The translations under genes and the position numbers were made by a program. A stretch of DNA of 64,000 nucleotides from NCBI RefSeq assembly GCF_019084545.1, contig NZ_JAHREP010000006.1:1-64000 (forward strand), in the 5' to 3' direction. Under the pieces are notes generated by a model. That model was not told where the DNA came from. It searched no databases and saw nothing but the letters and a program-made list of their open reading frames with translations. Every line of letters starts with the position of its first letter. Positions within the stretch are counted from its first letter, which is position 1. This document shows positions 9,486 to 17,231 of the stretch, piece after piece. Source of the stretch: Marinobacterium ramblicola (GTDB taxonomy: Bacteria > Pseudomonadota > Gammaproteobacteria > Pseudomonadales > Balneatricaceae).

Positions 9486-10373
9486 TCATCGAGCAGCCGA
9501 ATGCGCCGGCTCAACATCGGACCAAAACGCTATATGCTCCGCATTTCGTTTTGCCCAGTACATCGCCTCATCGGCACGGCGCAGCAACTCCATCGCCTCA
9601 TTGGCACGCACGATGCGGTTTTGCGGCCCCACAACGAGGACACCGGAGGCGATGCGGTTGATGATTTTGTCGATCAGATCCCGCTCCTGGTGAACGATAT
9701 GCAGCCGCTTCAGATAGATCGCGATCGTCACTGCGAAATTAAAAAGCGCCAGCAGGAACGCCAAGCCCTGAAAACTGCGAATATAACGCGCCTCTCGCCG
9801 CGTCTCCGCCTCCAGCTCCGCCGTCAGCGAGTTCATCAACTCCAGAAGATGCAGATTATCGCGCTCTGCCAACCGGACCGCCTCCTCCAGCTCTCTGGAA
9901 CCGCCGCTCCCCTCAATCACATCCAGCACCTTTCCCCGATAAGGCTGCCACAGCGATTGCGCGCCAAGAGCCAGCGCCCGGGCTCTGTTGCTCTGCAACG
10001 GAGACAGCTTGATCTCGCGCCCCAAACCGTCGTGCGTGACCCCACCGTCAATGAAACCGGTCATCGTCTTGTCGAACAGATCGAAGGTATCGGCAAGCTC
10101 ATCGACAATCGGCCCAAGAGCCTGCCGGCCCGGCTCAAGCTGCTCGAGCTGCAACAGCGTTTTGACCATGCGCTGAGTGAGCATCCGCTGACGTCCCGCG
10201 AGATTGATATGGACCGCCTGCTCCTCGATTCTGAGCGACAACCAGAAGTTCAGCGCCAACGCCGCAAAGTCGAAAACCAGAAAGAGGATCACAGCAAGCA
10301 GTGCCAGGCGCGTACTGGAACCACGCCAAGTCTGCACCGACTGTTGACCAAAACTCGCAAGGGTCCTTTCCAT
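9486..10373 (-). CDS. PilJ-N-type membrane sensor with an internally deleted GGDEF domain
   Basis: A 295-residue protein with a membrane helix at about 23-45, a periplasmic type IV pili methyl-accepting (PilJ-N-like) sensor with INLAGRQRMLTQRM, and a second helix at about 203-222. The start of a PAS domain follows (IASGVLVVGPQNRIVRANEAM). The protein then jumps straight into the last segment of a GGDEF domain (LLRRADEAMYWAKRN, then IAFWSDVEP). The GGDEF signature, the metal-binding residues and most of the PAS domain are absent, so diguanylate cyclase activity is not expected. The frame stays open. GGAG precedes ATG 10373. It is probably an in-frame deletion derivative of a sensor diguanylate cyclase. 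Confidence 0.8.
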   Translation of the reverse strand: MERTLASFGQQSVQTWRGSSTRLALLAVILFLVFDFAALALNFWLSLRIEEQAVHINLAGRQRMLTQRMVKTLLQLEQLEPGRQALGPIVDELADTFDLFDKTMTGFIDGGVTHDGLGREIKLSPLQSNRARALALGAQSLWQPYRGKVLDVIEGSGGSRELEEAVRLAERDNLHLLELMNSLTAELEAETRREARYIRSFQGLAFLLALFNFAVTIAIYLKRLHIVHQERDLIDKIINRIASGVLVVGPQNRIVRANEAMELLRRADEAMYWAKRNAEHIAFWSDVEPAHSAAR

Positions 10374-10487
10374 TGCTCCATCCAGTCCAGGGCTCCAAGC
10401 CCCGGTTTACCACGTTAACGTCCGGCTGCCGCATTGTTGAACAAGCATAGATCAGGCCAGGGCGTAGCGCAGTTCAGTTCGGAAGTC

Positions 10488-11231
10488 TTACAGATAGGTA
10501 CGCAATCGTTTGAAACTCGGGCTAAGCGAAAACCCCAGCTGCTTTTCCAACACTTTAAGATTGCGCTTCATATGACTGCTGCTATGCGCACAACCCTCCA
10601 TGCCGGCATATACCACCCAATTGCCCTCACTGGTCGTAACACCGCGTATATCGCTGAACAATCCCGACAGCAGATTGATCAGCTCACTCCCCTCATGCTC
10701 ACGCCAACAGTTCAGCACCAGCCAGCCCTTTGCCTTGAGCCGTTCGGCGCAGCGCTGCAGAAACAATGGATCGATCTGCTGCTCATCCATCCCCTCCGGG
10801 CCATAGATGTCGCTGAAGATCAGATCGAAGCCTGCCTGCGACGGCCCACTCAGAAAGGCGCCCGCATCCATCTGGTGCAGCTCAAGCCTGCGACCGCGGG
10901 GTAGACGAAAAAACCTCTGCGCAGCGGTAATGACCGCCGGTCGCAGCTCGACCACCTGCTGCTTGATGCCAGGGAAACGCTCATGCAGACAGGTGTTAAG
11001 CCCGCCGGCCCCCAACCCCAGACTCAGCACCTGTTTCGGTTCGGTAAACGCCAAAACCAGCAGCATCGCGCGCGTATACTCATGCTGAAGTGCGGTTGAG
11101 TCGCTTTTTAACACACTGCTCTGCTCGTCACCGTCGCCAAAGCTCAGGATCCGCCGGTTGCCCTCCTCCAGCACCCTGACCACACCATATTGATCGTACT
11201 CACGAAACAGCTCGCGGCTCGTGCCCGTCAT
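10488..11231 (-). CDS. spermidine synthase-like SAM-dependent methyltransferase
   Basis: A 247-residue Rossmann-fold protein. VLSLGLGAGGLNTCLHERFP (about 67-86) is the nucleotide-binding loop, VVELRPAVITAAQRFF the following acidic strand and FDLIFSDIYGPEGM the active-site region, as in spermidine synthase-like proteins (SpeE superfamily). No S-adenosylmethionine decarboxylase gene is nearby, so true polyamine synthase activity is unproven. TAGGAGTG precedes the ATG. It lies between the HD-GYP gene upstream and the GGDEF remnant downstream, all on the minus strand but with gaps of about 100 bases. Confidence 0.75.
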   Translation of the reverse strand: MTGTSRELFREYDQYGVVRVLEEGNRRILSFGDGDEQSSVLKSDSTALQHEYTRAMLLVLAFTEPKQVLSLGLGAGGLNTCLHERFPGIKQQVVELRPAVITAAQRFFRLPRGRRLELHQMDAGAFLSGPSQAGFDLIFSDIYGPEGMDEQQIDPLFLQRCAERLKAKGWLVLNCWREHEGSELINLLSGLFSDIRGVTTSEGNWVVYAGMEGCAHSSSHMKRNLKVLEKQLGFSLSPSFKRLRTYL

Positions 11232-11332
11232 TCACACTCCTAAATTCAGGAAAAACATCGCGACCGAGGATCAAACGCCAACGCCGCGAACAGCAACCAG
11301 AGGCCCAACGGGCAAGGGTAGACTATAGAATG

Positions 11333-12487
11333 TTAGCGAGAAGGAAGACCGCCGGTCTCAAAACCTTCAAGCGAATGCAGCGTCAGATCGCCAAGCGATG
11401 GGAAACGATCCTCCAAAATACCGGCAACATATTCGAAGGTGTCCTTCAGGTCGTCAAAGGCATCGACCACATCCGGATCGAAATGGGTTCCCCGCCCCTC
11501 CAGGATCGTCTTCGAAGCCGTATCGTGGCTCAAGGCATCCTTGTACGGCCGCCGCGAACAGACCGCATCGTAAACATCTGCCACTGCCATCAGCCGCGCC
11601 ACCAGGGGTATCTCCTCGCCTTTGAGACCCTGGGGGTAGCCACCGCCATCCCAGCGCTCATGATGACTCAGCGTTACCTGCTGGCCGATCCGCAGGAACT
11701 TGGCCGCCTGGACACCGACATTACGCTCCATCAACTGCTCTGCCGTATGCATCGCCTGATAACCGAAGATGGTATGGCGCTTCATCAGCTCAAACTCGTC
11801 GTCAGTCAGCTTCGAAGGTTTCTGCAAAATGCTATCCGGTATCGCGACCTTGCCGATATCGTGCAGCGCTGCCGTTTTATACAGCAATTCGATGGTGTCG
11901 CCATCCAACTCCTCGGCGAAGCGCGGATGATGACGCAGATGCTCGGCCAGCGCTTTGACATAGTGCTGGGTGCGCAAAATATGGTTGCCTGTGGAGTGAT
12001 CGCGTACGCGGGCAATTGCAGCGAGACACAGAATCGCCGCATCCTGTACCACGGCGAGCTCGGACAGCATGTGCTCCATGGCATCGTGCTGCGCGTCGAC
12101 CTTTTGTCTCAATGCATTCATACGTAGGTGTGTGCCCAGCTTGCTTCTGGTTACCGGTACCGACAGCGGCCGACACAGGTAATCCGCGCAGCCCAGCGCA
12201 ACCGATCTCTCCTTCTGCTCGGTAGACTCACACAACAGAAGCGCCGGTACCGACTTCGCCTGAGCCGCGGCGATCGCACTCGCGCACCGCTCATACCCGA
12301 ACCGCTCCAAAGCTTGAGCATCCAGCAGAAACAGATAGTCGGCATACCGGACTCCATCCTCCGCCTGAAGACGATCGATCAGTTCTGCGGGCGTATGGAC
12401 AACAGCAAGCGAGTAGTCTTCGCGCAAACATCCAGAGAGTGATTCGAGCATCTCTTCGCTCGCGCAAAGATAGATCAGCTCCGACAT
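11333..12487 (-). CDS. HD-GYP domain protein with degenerate receiver domain
   Basis: A 384-residue cytoplasmic protein. Residues 1-120 resemble a response-regulator receiver with an Asp in FLLDAQ, but the N-terminal acidic pair is missing and the usual Lys-Pro is Arg-Pro (CRPLS), so phosphorylation is doubtful. Residues ~155-370 form an HD-GYP domain with ALHDIGKVAIPD and HHERWDGGGYP intact, predicting c-di-GMP phosphodiesterase activity. ATG 12487 is preferred to the upstream start because AAGGGGG lies seven bases before it. Confidence 0.88.
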   Translation of the reverse strand: MSELIYLCASEEMLESLSGCLREDYSLAVVHTPAELIDRLQAEDGVRYADYLFLLDAQALERFGYERCASAIAAAQAKSVPALLLCESTEQKERSVALGCADYLCRPLSVPVTRSKLGTHLRMNALRQKVDAQHDAMEHMLSELAVVQDAAILCLAAIARVRDHSTGNHILRTQHYVKALAEHLRHHPRFAEELDGDTIELLYKTAALHDIGKVAIPDSILQKPSKLTDDEFELMKRHTIFGYQAMHTAEQLMERNVGVQAAKFLRIGQQVTLSHHERWDGGGYPQGLKGEEIPLVARLMAVADVYDAVCSRRPYKDALSHDTASKTILEGRGTHFDPDVVDAFDDLKDTFEYVAGILEDRFPSLGDLTLHSLEGFETGGLPSR

Positions 12488-12591
12488 CCAAGCCCCCTTA
12501 ATCCAAGGCGGGAAAACACACACTTTTTACGTGCATTTGTCATCAATTGAAAACAGATAAACATCATTATAAAACCAAGTGTAGCCGCTGA

Positions 12592-13398
12592 TCAGCGACC
12601 GAGCGCGCGGCCCAGGGTATAAAAGTAGTCACCAAACACCTCATTGATCCGCTGCCTGACAATGCCCTGGGGATATAGGCCCGATAGCGCCTCCGGCGAC
12701 CGGTGTGTACCCTTGACCAGAAACTGGTTACTGAGCGCAGCATCCTGCACCCAGGCCTCGAACGCCCTGGCGCACACCTCTTCGGGCAAACTGTAGTAAA
12801 GAACGCCCCTCTGGTTATCGATCTCCAGAGAGCGCTGCACCAGCTCACTCGGCGCACCACCGTCCGCACTGAGCATAATCGCGTGGTAACAGGCATAGAG
12901 ACGCTGGTTGAGTGGATGCGGAACCTGCTCGCAATCATGCAGCCAGGCGCGAGATCCGAACACACTCGATGCCTGACCAGTAAATGCCTGGCGGGCAATA
13001 TAGTGATCGAAGGCATGAAACCACTCGTGCGCGATACTCCCGGGCCCCGCATTTTTCGCCAACGCGAACACCCGCTGTGCAGCGTCGTAGTGCGCCGCCA
13101 CACCTGGTCGCCCTCCGGTACCGTAGTGCAACCCCAACGTACCGCGCAGTGATATGACCGTTTCCGGAACACGCAAGATCGCCATCAGGTCGCACAGGGC
13201 ATCGTAAAAATGGATGGCGGCACGCCGCTGCTCCTCAGGCGTAACCCAACGTCCGATACGGATCGTTTTGAAATCGAAATGCCGGCGGATCAGCGCAAAG
13301 TCGATCTCCCGCCCCGCCCGATGGTCCGGCCCATTGCGATAGTAATCCCGCTCTTTCATCTCTTGACCACACGGCACTGAAAGCGCCCGATCCAACAC
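12592..13398 (-). CDS. CLCA_X family protein, putative zinc peptidase-like
   Basis: A 268-residue protein with HEWFHAFDHYI near residue 144, a HExxH-like zinc-binding motif, plus an N-terminal YYRNGPDHRAGREIDFALI segment that I associate with the gammaproteobacterial CLCA_X family. Proteolysis has not been shown for this family. The start is uncertain: GTG 13398 has AAGGGG just upstream, while ATG 13359 would begin the conserved part directly. No signal peptide is visible. It lies alone between the tRNA cluster and the HD-GYP gene. Confidence 0.65.
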   Translation of the reverse strand: MLDRALSVPCGQEMKERDYYRNGPDHRAGREIDFALIRRHFDFKTIRIGRWVTPEEQRRAAIHFYDALCDLMAILRVPETVISLRGTLGLHYGTGGRPGVAAHYDAAQRVFALAKNAGPGSIAHEWFHAFDHYIARQAFTGQASSVFGSRAWLHDCEQVPHPLNQRLYACYHAIMLSADGGAPSELVQRSLEIDNQRGVLYYSLPEEVCARAFEAWVQDAALSNQFLVKGTHRSPEALSGLYPQGIVRQRINEVFGDYFYTLGRALGR

Positions 13399-13506
13399 CA
13401 AACCCCTTGAGCATACAACGGGAATCCATCACTGACGCAATAAGCGCAGATCTGCCGCCAAGCTGATAAATACACGTCAGGGGGATAGAGTTTGAACTTA
13501 GAGATT

Positions 13507-13582
13507 GGTGGAGCCTAGCGGGATCGAACCGCTGACCTCAACACTGCCAGTGTTGCGCTCTCCCAGCTGAGCTAAGGCCCCA
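13507..13582 (-). tRNA. tRNA-Ala (GGC), copy 1
   Basis: A 76-nt cloverleaf with a 7-bp acceptor stem (GGGGCCT with AGGCTCC, one G-U pair), D-arm AGCTCAGCTGGGAGAGC, anticodon stem CAACA/TGTTG with loop CTGGCAG (anticodon GGC), TpsiC loop GTTCGAT and encoded CCA. It is identical to the second copy at 13704-13779. Confidence 0.97.
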
Positions 13583-13608
13583 CACACAGGTAATACCTGC
13601 TTCAAGAT

Positions 13609-13683
13609 GGCGTCCCATAGGGGGTTCGAACCCCTGTTACCGCCGTGAAAGGGCGGTGTCCTAGGCCACTAGACGAATGGGAC
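13609..13683 (-). tRNA. tRNA-Glu (TTC)
   Basis: A 75-nt cloverleaf with acceptor stem GTCCCAT/ATGGGAC, anticodon stem CCGCC/GGCGG with loop CTTTCAC (anticodon TTC), TpsiC arm CAGGGGTTCGAACCCCTG-like pairing and encoded CCA. It sits between two tRNA-Ala genes and one gene away from gltX, whose product charges it. Confidence 0.97.
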
Positions 13684-13703
13684 GCAAGTGACATTTACGA
13701 GTT

Positions 13704-13779
13704 TGGTGGAGCCTAGCGGGATCGAACCGCTGACCTCAACACTGCCAGTGTTGCGCTCTCCCAGCTGAGCTAAGGCCCC
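13704..13779 (-). tRNA. tRNA-Ala (GGC), copy 2
   Basis: A 76-nt cloverleaf identical base for base to the tRNA-Ala at 13507-13582, with anticodon GGC and encoded CCA. It is first in the tRNA operon, directly behind the strong promoter at 13798-13826. Confidence 0.97.
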
Positions 13780-13797
13780 GTCGTAAAGACCGGGCGT

Positions 13798-13826
13798 ATA
13801 CTACTGACACCCTACTGGCGTGTCAA
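13798..13826 (-). promoter_or_regulatory. sigma-70 promoter of the tRNA operon
   Basis: On the minus strand, a perfect -35 TTGACA (13826-13821), a 17-base spacer and -10 TAGTAT (13803-13798). A GC-rich discriminator (CGCCCGG) follows, of the kind associated with stringent control of stable RNA genes. Transcription would enter the Ala-Glu-Ala tRNA cluster about 12 bases further on. Confidence 0.9.
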
Positions 13827-13883
13827 GCCTTTTCATCAACTCGCAAAATGATTTTTTCTTTTACGATCAACAGGTTAGTTTTT

Positions 13884-13926
13884 ATACAAAAACGGCCATC
13901 AACGCCGGTGCTGGCGTGATGGCCGT
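13884..13926 (-). terminator. Rho-independent terminator of gltX
   Basis: On the minus strand, the hairpin arms ACGGCCATCA and TGATGGCCGT, with an inner CGCC/GGCG stem, are followed at once by TTTTTGTAT. It lies 18 bases past the gltX stop codon. Confidence 0.9.
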
Positions 13927-13943
13927 CGCGACTCAGGACAGGA

Positions 13944-15431
13944 TCAAGCGAGATTCAACGCCCGATACTCTTTTTCCCAGCTCTTCGCCTGCTTCTTGGA
14001 CGGACCGCCAATAGTCTCGAGCGCATGACGCACACGAGCACGGCTGATATCCGGCCCCAGGATTGCCATTGCATCGACCACCGATACGCTCTGCGCGGTA
14101 CCGGATATCGCAACAAACAGCGGGAACAGAAAGTCGCGGATCTTGAAGTCGATCGCCTCGCCTACCGCCTTCAGCCCCTCGAACAGCTGATCGCGATCCC
14201 AGTGGCGCAGCTCGTCCAGGTACCAGGAGGCAAACTGGAGAATCCGGCGCACATCATCGATGCTCAGCTTCTTGTGCTCGAAGCTGGCCTCGCTCACCGG
14301 CATCATGCCGGACAGGAAGAACCCGGCCAGCGGCGCAACATCGGAGAACTTCTCAACCCTGGGCTGGATCAATGGGATGATCTGCGACAGATAGGCGGAG
14401 TTCAGCGCCCACTCCTGTACCCGGGCAGCAAACTGCTCCGGCGACAGATTCTCGCGGATCCACAGACCGTTCAACCAGCTCAACTTTTCCTGGTCGAAAA
14501 CAGGTCCGCCCAGCGATACGCGCTGAATATCGAACGCCGCGAACATCTCCTCGCGACTGAACTTCTCGCGCTCATCGGGCATCGACCAGCCCATGCGACC
14601 CAGGTAGTTCAGCAACGCCTCCGGCATATACCCCATGCGCTGGTAGTACAGAATACTGGTCGGGTTCTTGCGCTTGGACAGTTTGGACTTGTCCGGGTTA
14701 CGCAGCAGCGGCATATGACACAGCTTCGGCATCTCCCAACCGAAGTACTCGTACAGCAGCTTGTGCTTGGGTGCCGAGTTGATCCACTCCTCGCCACGGA
14801 TGACGTGGGTGATCTTCATCAGATGATCATCGACGATGTTGGCCAGATGATAGGTCGGCATGCCATCGGACTTGAGCAGAATCTGTGCATCCACCTGAGC
14901 CCAGTCGAGCTCCATGGTGCCGCGCAGCATGTCGTCGATCTCGCAGACGCCCTCGGTCGGCACTTTCATGCGTACCACATAGGGTTCGCCCGCCGCCATG
15001 CGACGCTCGACCTCATCCGCCGGCAGCTCCAGATCCTGCTGTTTGAGCGCCCGCTGCGCACCCGAGGCTTTCAACTGCTCACGCAGTTCGTTCAGCTCAT
15101 CCGCGGTACGGAAGCAGAGGAAAGCCTTGTCCTCCTCCACCAGACGCATGGCGAAGTCCTTGTACATCGCCTTGCGCTCACTCTGCCGGTAAGGACCATG
15201 TTCACCGCCTACATCGGGACCCTCGTCCCACTCCAGCCCCAACCAGCGCAGGGAATCGAGAATCGCCTGCTCCGACTCGGGGGTGCTGCGGGTCTGATCG
15301 GTATCTTCAATGCGCAGAATAAACTGCCCGCCATGCTGACGAGCAAAAGCGAGGTTAAACAGCGCAATATAAGCGGTCCCTACATGAGGATCACCGGTTG
15401 GAGAGGGTGCAATGCGGGTACGAACAGTCAT
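13944..15431 (-). CDS. gltX: glutamyl-tRNA synthetase
   Basis: Class I aminoacyl-tRNA synthetase charging tRNA-Glu. The 495-residue protein has the HIGH-like [13 protein letters not shown] motif at residues 10-22, KMSKS-like [10 protein letters not shown] near 255 and an anticodon-binding C-terminal domain. It reads [11 protein letters not shown] at the N-terminus, as expected. It lies close to a tRNA-Glu gene but on a separate transcript ending in its own terminator. Behind its 5' end lies the 391-base gap with the predicted small RNA on the other strand. Confidence 0.97.
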   Translation of the reverse strand: MTVRTRIAPSPTGDPHVGTAYIALFNLAFARQHGGQFILRIEDTDQTRSTPESEQAILDSLRWLGLEWDEGPDVGGEHGPYRQSERKAMYKDFAMRLVEEDKAFLCFRTADELNELREQLKASGAQRALKQQDLELPADEVERRMAAGEPYVVRMKVPTEGVCEIDDMLRGTMELDWAQVDAQILLKSDGMPTYHLANIVDDHLMKITHVIRGEEWINSAPKHKLLYEYFGWEMPKLCHMPLLRNPDKSKLSKRKNPTSILYYQRMGYMPEALLNYLGRMGWSMPDEREKFSREEMFAAFDIQRVSLGGPVFDQEKLSWLNGLWIRENLSPEQFAARVQEWALNSAYLSQIIPLIQPRVEKFSDVAPLAGFFLSGMMPVSEASFEHKKLSIDDVRRILQFASWYLDELRHWDRDQLFEGLKAVGEAIDFKIRDFLFPLFVAISGTAQSVSVVDAMAILGPDISRARVRHALETIGGPSKKQAKSWEKEYRALNLA

Positions 15432-15554
15432 GATGTCCTGTTTTGATCCTGTAGTGAAAAATATCGTGAAAAAACGGGATTATAGCCCCTGCGGACACCG
15501 GTTCGCCATCAGCACGACGGCGCAGCAGCCTCCCCTGGCCCAATTCAACAGAAA

Positions 15555-15591
15555 GCACTCCCCGAGAGCACGCCGGCACCGAGATGGTGCA
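15555..15591 (+). promoter_or_regulatory. two NtrC-like enhancer sites
   Basis: Site 2 (15576-15591) reads GCACCGAGATGGTGCA, a near-perfect match to the NtrC consensus TGCACY-N4-TGGTGCA. Site 1 (15555-15570), GCACTCCCCGAGAGCA, is weaker. Their centres are 21 bases apart, two helical turns, and lie about 109 and 130 bases upstream of the predicted sigma-54 start. The stronger site is at almost the same distance as the -108 NtrC site of enterobacterial glnA. Found by eye; binding is inferred. Confidence 0.65.
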
Positions 15592-15665
15592 CTATTACTC
15601 TTCTTTTCACCCTGGGCACAGCAGGAAACGCCTACAAAGAGCCGAAAACCAGTGTTTCTAATTAG

Positions 15666-15684
15666 TTGGCACGGAGAATGCTTT
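15666..15684 (+). promoter_or_regulatory. sigma-54 (RpoN) promoter
   Basis: TTGGCACGGAGAATGCTTT matches the -24/-12 consensus TGGCACG-N4-TTGCW except for one base. GG is at 15668-15669, and GC at 15680-15681 follows after the required ten bases. The predicted start is near 15693. There is no plus-strand protein gene downstream before the terminator at 15765. Confidence 0.8.
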
Positions 15685-15692
15685 ATACAGAT

Positions 15693-15797
15693 CAGGTTGG
15701 TGAGCCAGACGCTAAGCAACGGCCGCCGAACCAACTTTTTCGCACACGAGGGGCACTGCGAACCCGCCGCATCCGCAAGGATTGCGGCGTTTTTTTT
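15693..15797 (+). ncRNA. predicted sigma-54-dependent small RNA (~105 nt)
   Basis: This interval is bounded by a sigma-54 promoter and a strong intrinsic terminator, in the gap between gltX and dgkA (both on the other strand). Its 5' end can fold at once: AGGTTGGT (15694-15701) pairs with ACCAACTT (15730-15737), followed by TTTTT. A G-rich linker CGAGGGGCACTGCG leads to the terminator stem and eight U residues, a typical Hfq-type 3' end. There is no ATG and no ribosome-binding site in it. Upstream NtrC-like sites suggest induction by nitrogen limitation. I do not recognise it as Qrr, CrcZ or another named RNA. Existence is inferred from signals only. Confidence 0.6.
15765..15797 (+). terminator. 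Rho-independent terminator of the predicted small RNA
   Basis: Stem CGCCGCATCC / GGATTGCGGCG (one bulged A), loop GCAA, then eight T residues at 15790-15797. The T tract is on the plus strand only, so it cannot serve dgkA or gltX, both transcribed leftwards. Confidence 0.9.
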
Positions 15798-15822
15798 GCC
15801 TGCGATAAGCGCCCCATCTACA

Positions 15823-16197
15823 TCAGCTAAAAAAATTATCCCAGATCACGCCGCCCCAGATCGCGGCCGTTATCAATAACGATAGAAACACCGTTGCGGA
15901 CCCAAGATCCTTGGCCAGGCCTGCCAACTGGTGAAACTCCGTACCGGCACGATCCACGATTGCCTCTATCGCGGTGTTCAGCAGCTCCATCATCAGCACC
16001 AGCAGCAGCGCGGCAATCAGCAGTCCCAGCTGCAGACCGGTTTCAGCGAGCAGAAATGCAAGCGGTGTCATCGGAGCCGCGATCCATACCTCGTAGCGGA
16101 AGGCGGGCTCACTGGCATAGGCGGCACGGATACCCTTAATGGAATAACGCGTAGCGTGGTAAAAACGCGCCAGCCCCGTGGATTTCGTTACGATCAC
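15823..16197 (-). CDS. dgkA: diacylglycerol kinase
   Basis: Small integral-membrane kinase that recycles diacylglycerol to phosphatidic acid. The 124-residue protein has an N-terminal amphipathic GLARFYHATRYSIKG segment, three membrane helices and the active-site signature ELLNTAIEAIVDR (about residues 70-82) followed by AKDLGSATVFLSL. Length is normal. The start is GTG 16197 with GAGGTG upstream. Confidence 0.95.
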   Translation of the reverse strand: MIVTKSTGLARFYHATRYSIKGIRAAYASEPAFRYEVWIAAPMTPLAFLLAETGLQLGLLIAALLLVLMMELLNTAIEAIVDRAGTEFHQLAGLAKDLGSATVFLSLLITAAIWGGVIWDNFFS

Positions 16198-16436
16198 TCT
16201 TTCACCTCATTCATCAGACGGCGATCCACTCAGTTAACTAAGCTCACTCAACTCACCCAACAGCAACACCCCGTTACCCAAATGAGCACCGCGGTAATCA
16301 AAGCGGCTACAGCCATTCACGCTCCAGCCATTTCACGCATTATACTCATAGGCATACGCAACTGAGCACACCCGACCTGAGCCGAGGTACGGCAGTGCTT
16401 TGAGGGAATCACGAGACAGACCAAGGGAGACGCCCG

Positions 16437-17132
16437 GTGACTGACAAGCTGAACGATACCCAACGCTATCTGGAGCAGCACCATGGCGGCGACGGCTCCA
16501 AGGCTGCAGCCAAGACAGTCAGCACCCACGAGCGCAACCATGATACTGATTTCTGGGCATTTTGGCGTACTCACGTGCCCAACTCCGAAAACCTCCACAT
16601 TGCCGACCTGGGCTGCGGACCGGCGCTTTTTCTGAAACAGCTGGCGCATCAACACCCGAACTATCGACTCACCGGCATTGAAATCGCGCCCTACATGCTG
16701 GCCAGTATTGAAGAGAAACCTGAAAATCTAGAGATTCGGGTTGCCGACCTCAATGCACCCGGCAACAACATCTTCCCACACCAATCGCTGGATGCCTGCC
16801 TGGCCAACATGCTGATCCACGAACTGTTTCAGCCGGTCATGCTGTTCCGCGCACTGCGACACTGGCTCAAGCCGGGCGGCATATTGATATTGACCGACAT
16901 GATCCGCCAGCCACTGGATACCTTCCTGCAGCATAAATTCCCCGACACCGACTTCGCCAGGGCCGAGCTGGAGGCGCCGGAGATGAATGACTGTTTTCGT
17001 GACTACTTTGAACACAATCGCTACAGCGCCGAGGATATCAGCAGCCTGCTATCCCTGTGCGGGTTCGAGATACTTGAGCTACAGTTGCTACGCCAGGGGC
17101 GGGCAGCTCGGATTGCGGCGCGTAATCCCTGA
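16437..17132 (+). CDS. class I SAM-dependent methyltransferase
   Basis: A 231-residue cytoplasmic methyltransferase. IADLGCGPALFLKQLA (about 55-70) is motif I, LTGIEIAPYMLASI the acidic second strand and FPHQSLDACLANMLIHEL motif IV. LKPGGILILTDMI completes the Rossmann core. The substrate is unknown. The start is GTG at 16437 after GGGAGACGCCCG. It has its own upstream region of about 239 bases, where I see only a TATACT-like -10 near 16340, and is separated from dusA by about 100 bases. Confidence 0.8.
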   Translation: MTDKLNDTQRYLEQHHGGDGSKAAAKTVSTHERNHDTDFWAFWRTHVPNSENLHIADLGCGPALFLKQLAHQHPNYRLTGIEIAPYMLASIEEKPENLEIRVADLNAPGNNIFPHQSLDACLANMLIHELFQPVMLFRALRHWLKPGGILILTDMIRQPLDTFLQHKFPDTDFARAELEAPEMNDCFRDYFEHNRYSAEDISSLLSLCGFEILELQLLRQGRAARIAARNP

Positions 17133-17231
17133 CGCTAATAGGGTTGTCAAGAACGCTGTGATAGAATCCCGAAATCCATCCAACTCAGAGCCGTAGCCGG
17201 CTCGACAACCGCTCGACAACTGAAGTATTTG

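Noticed and set aside
15693-15797. Identity with Vibrio Qrr or Pseudomonas CrcZ small RNAs
   Set aside because: Both are sigma-54-dependent, but the conserved Qrr core and the repeated CA-rich motifs of CrcZ are absent, as are the luxO and cbrB neighbours.
15412-15879. 155-codon plus-strand open frame over the gltX-dgkA gap
   Set aside because: It runs through the 5' end of gltX, the sigma-54 promoter, the terminator and the dgkA 3' end, has no ribosome-binding site and shows no protein-like pattern.
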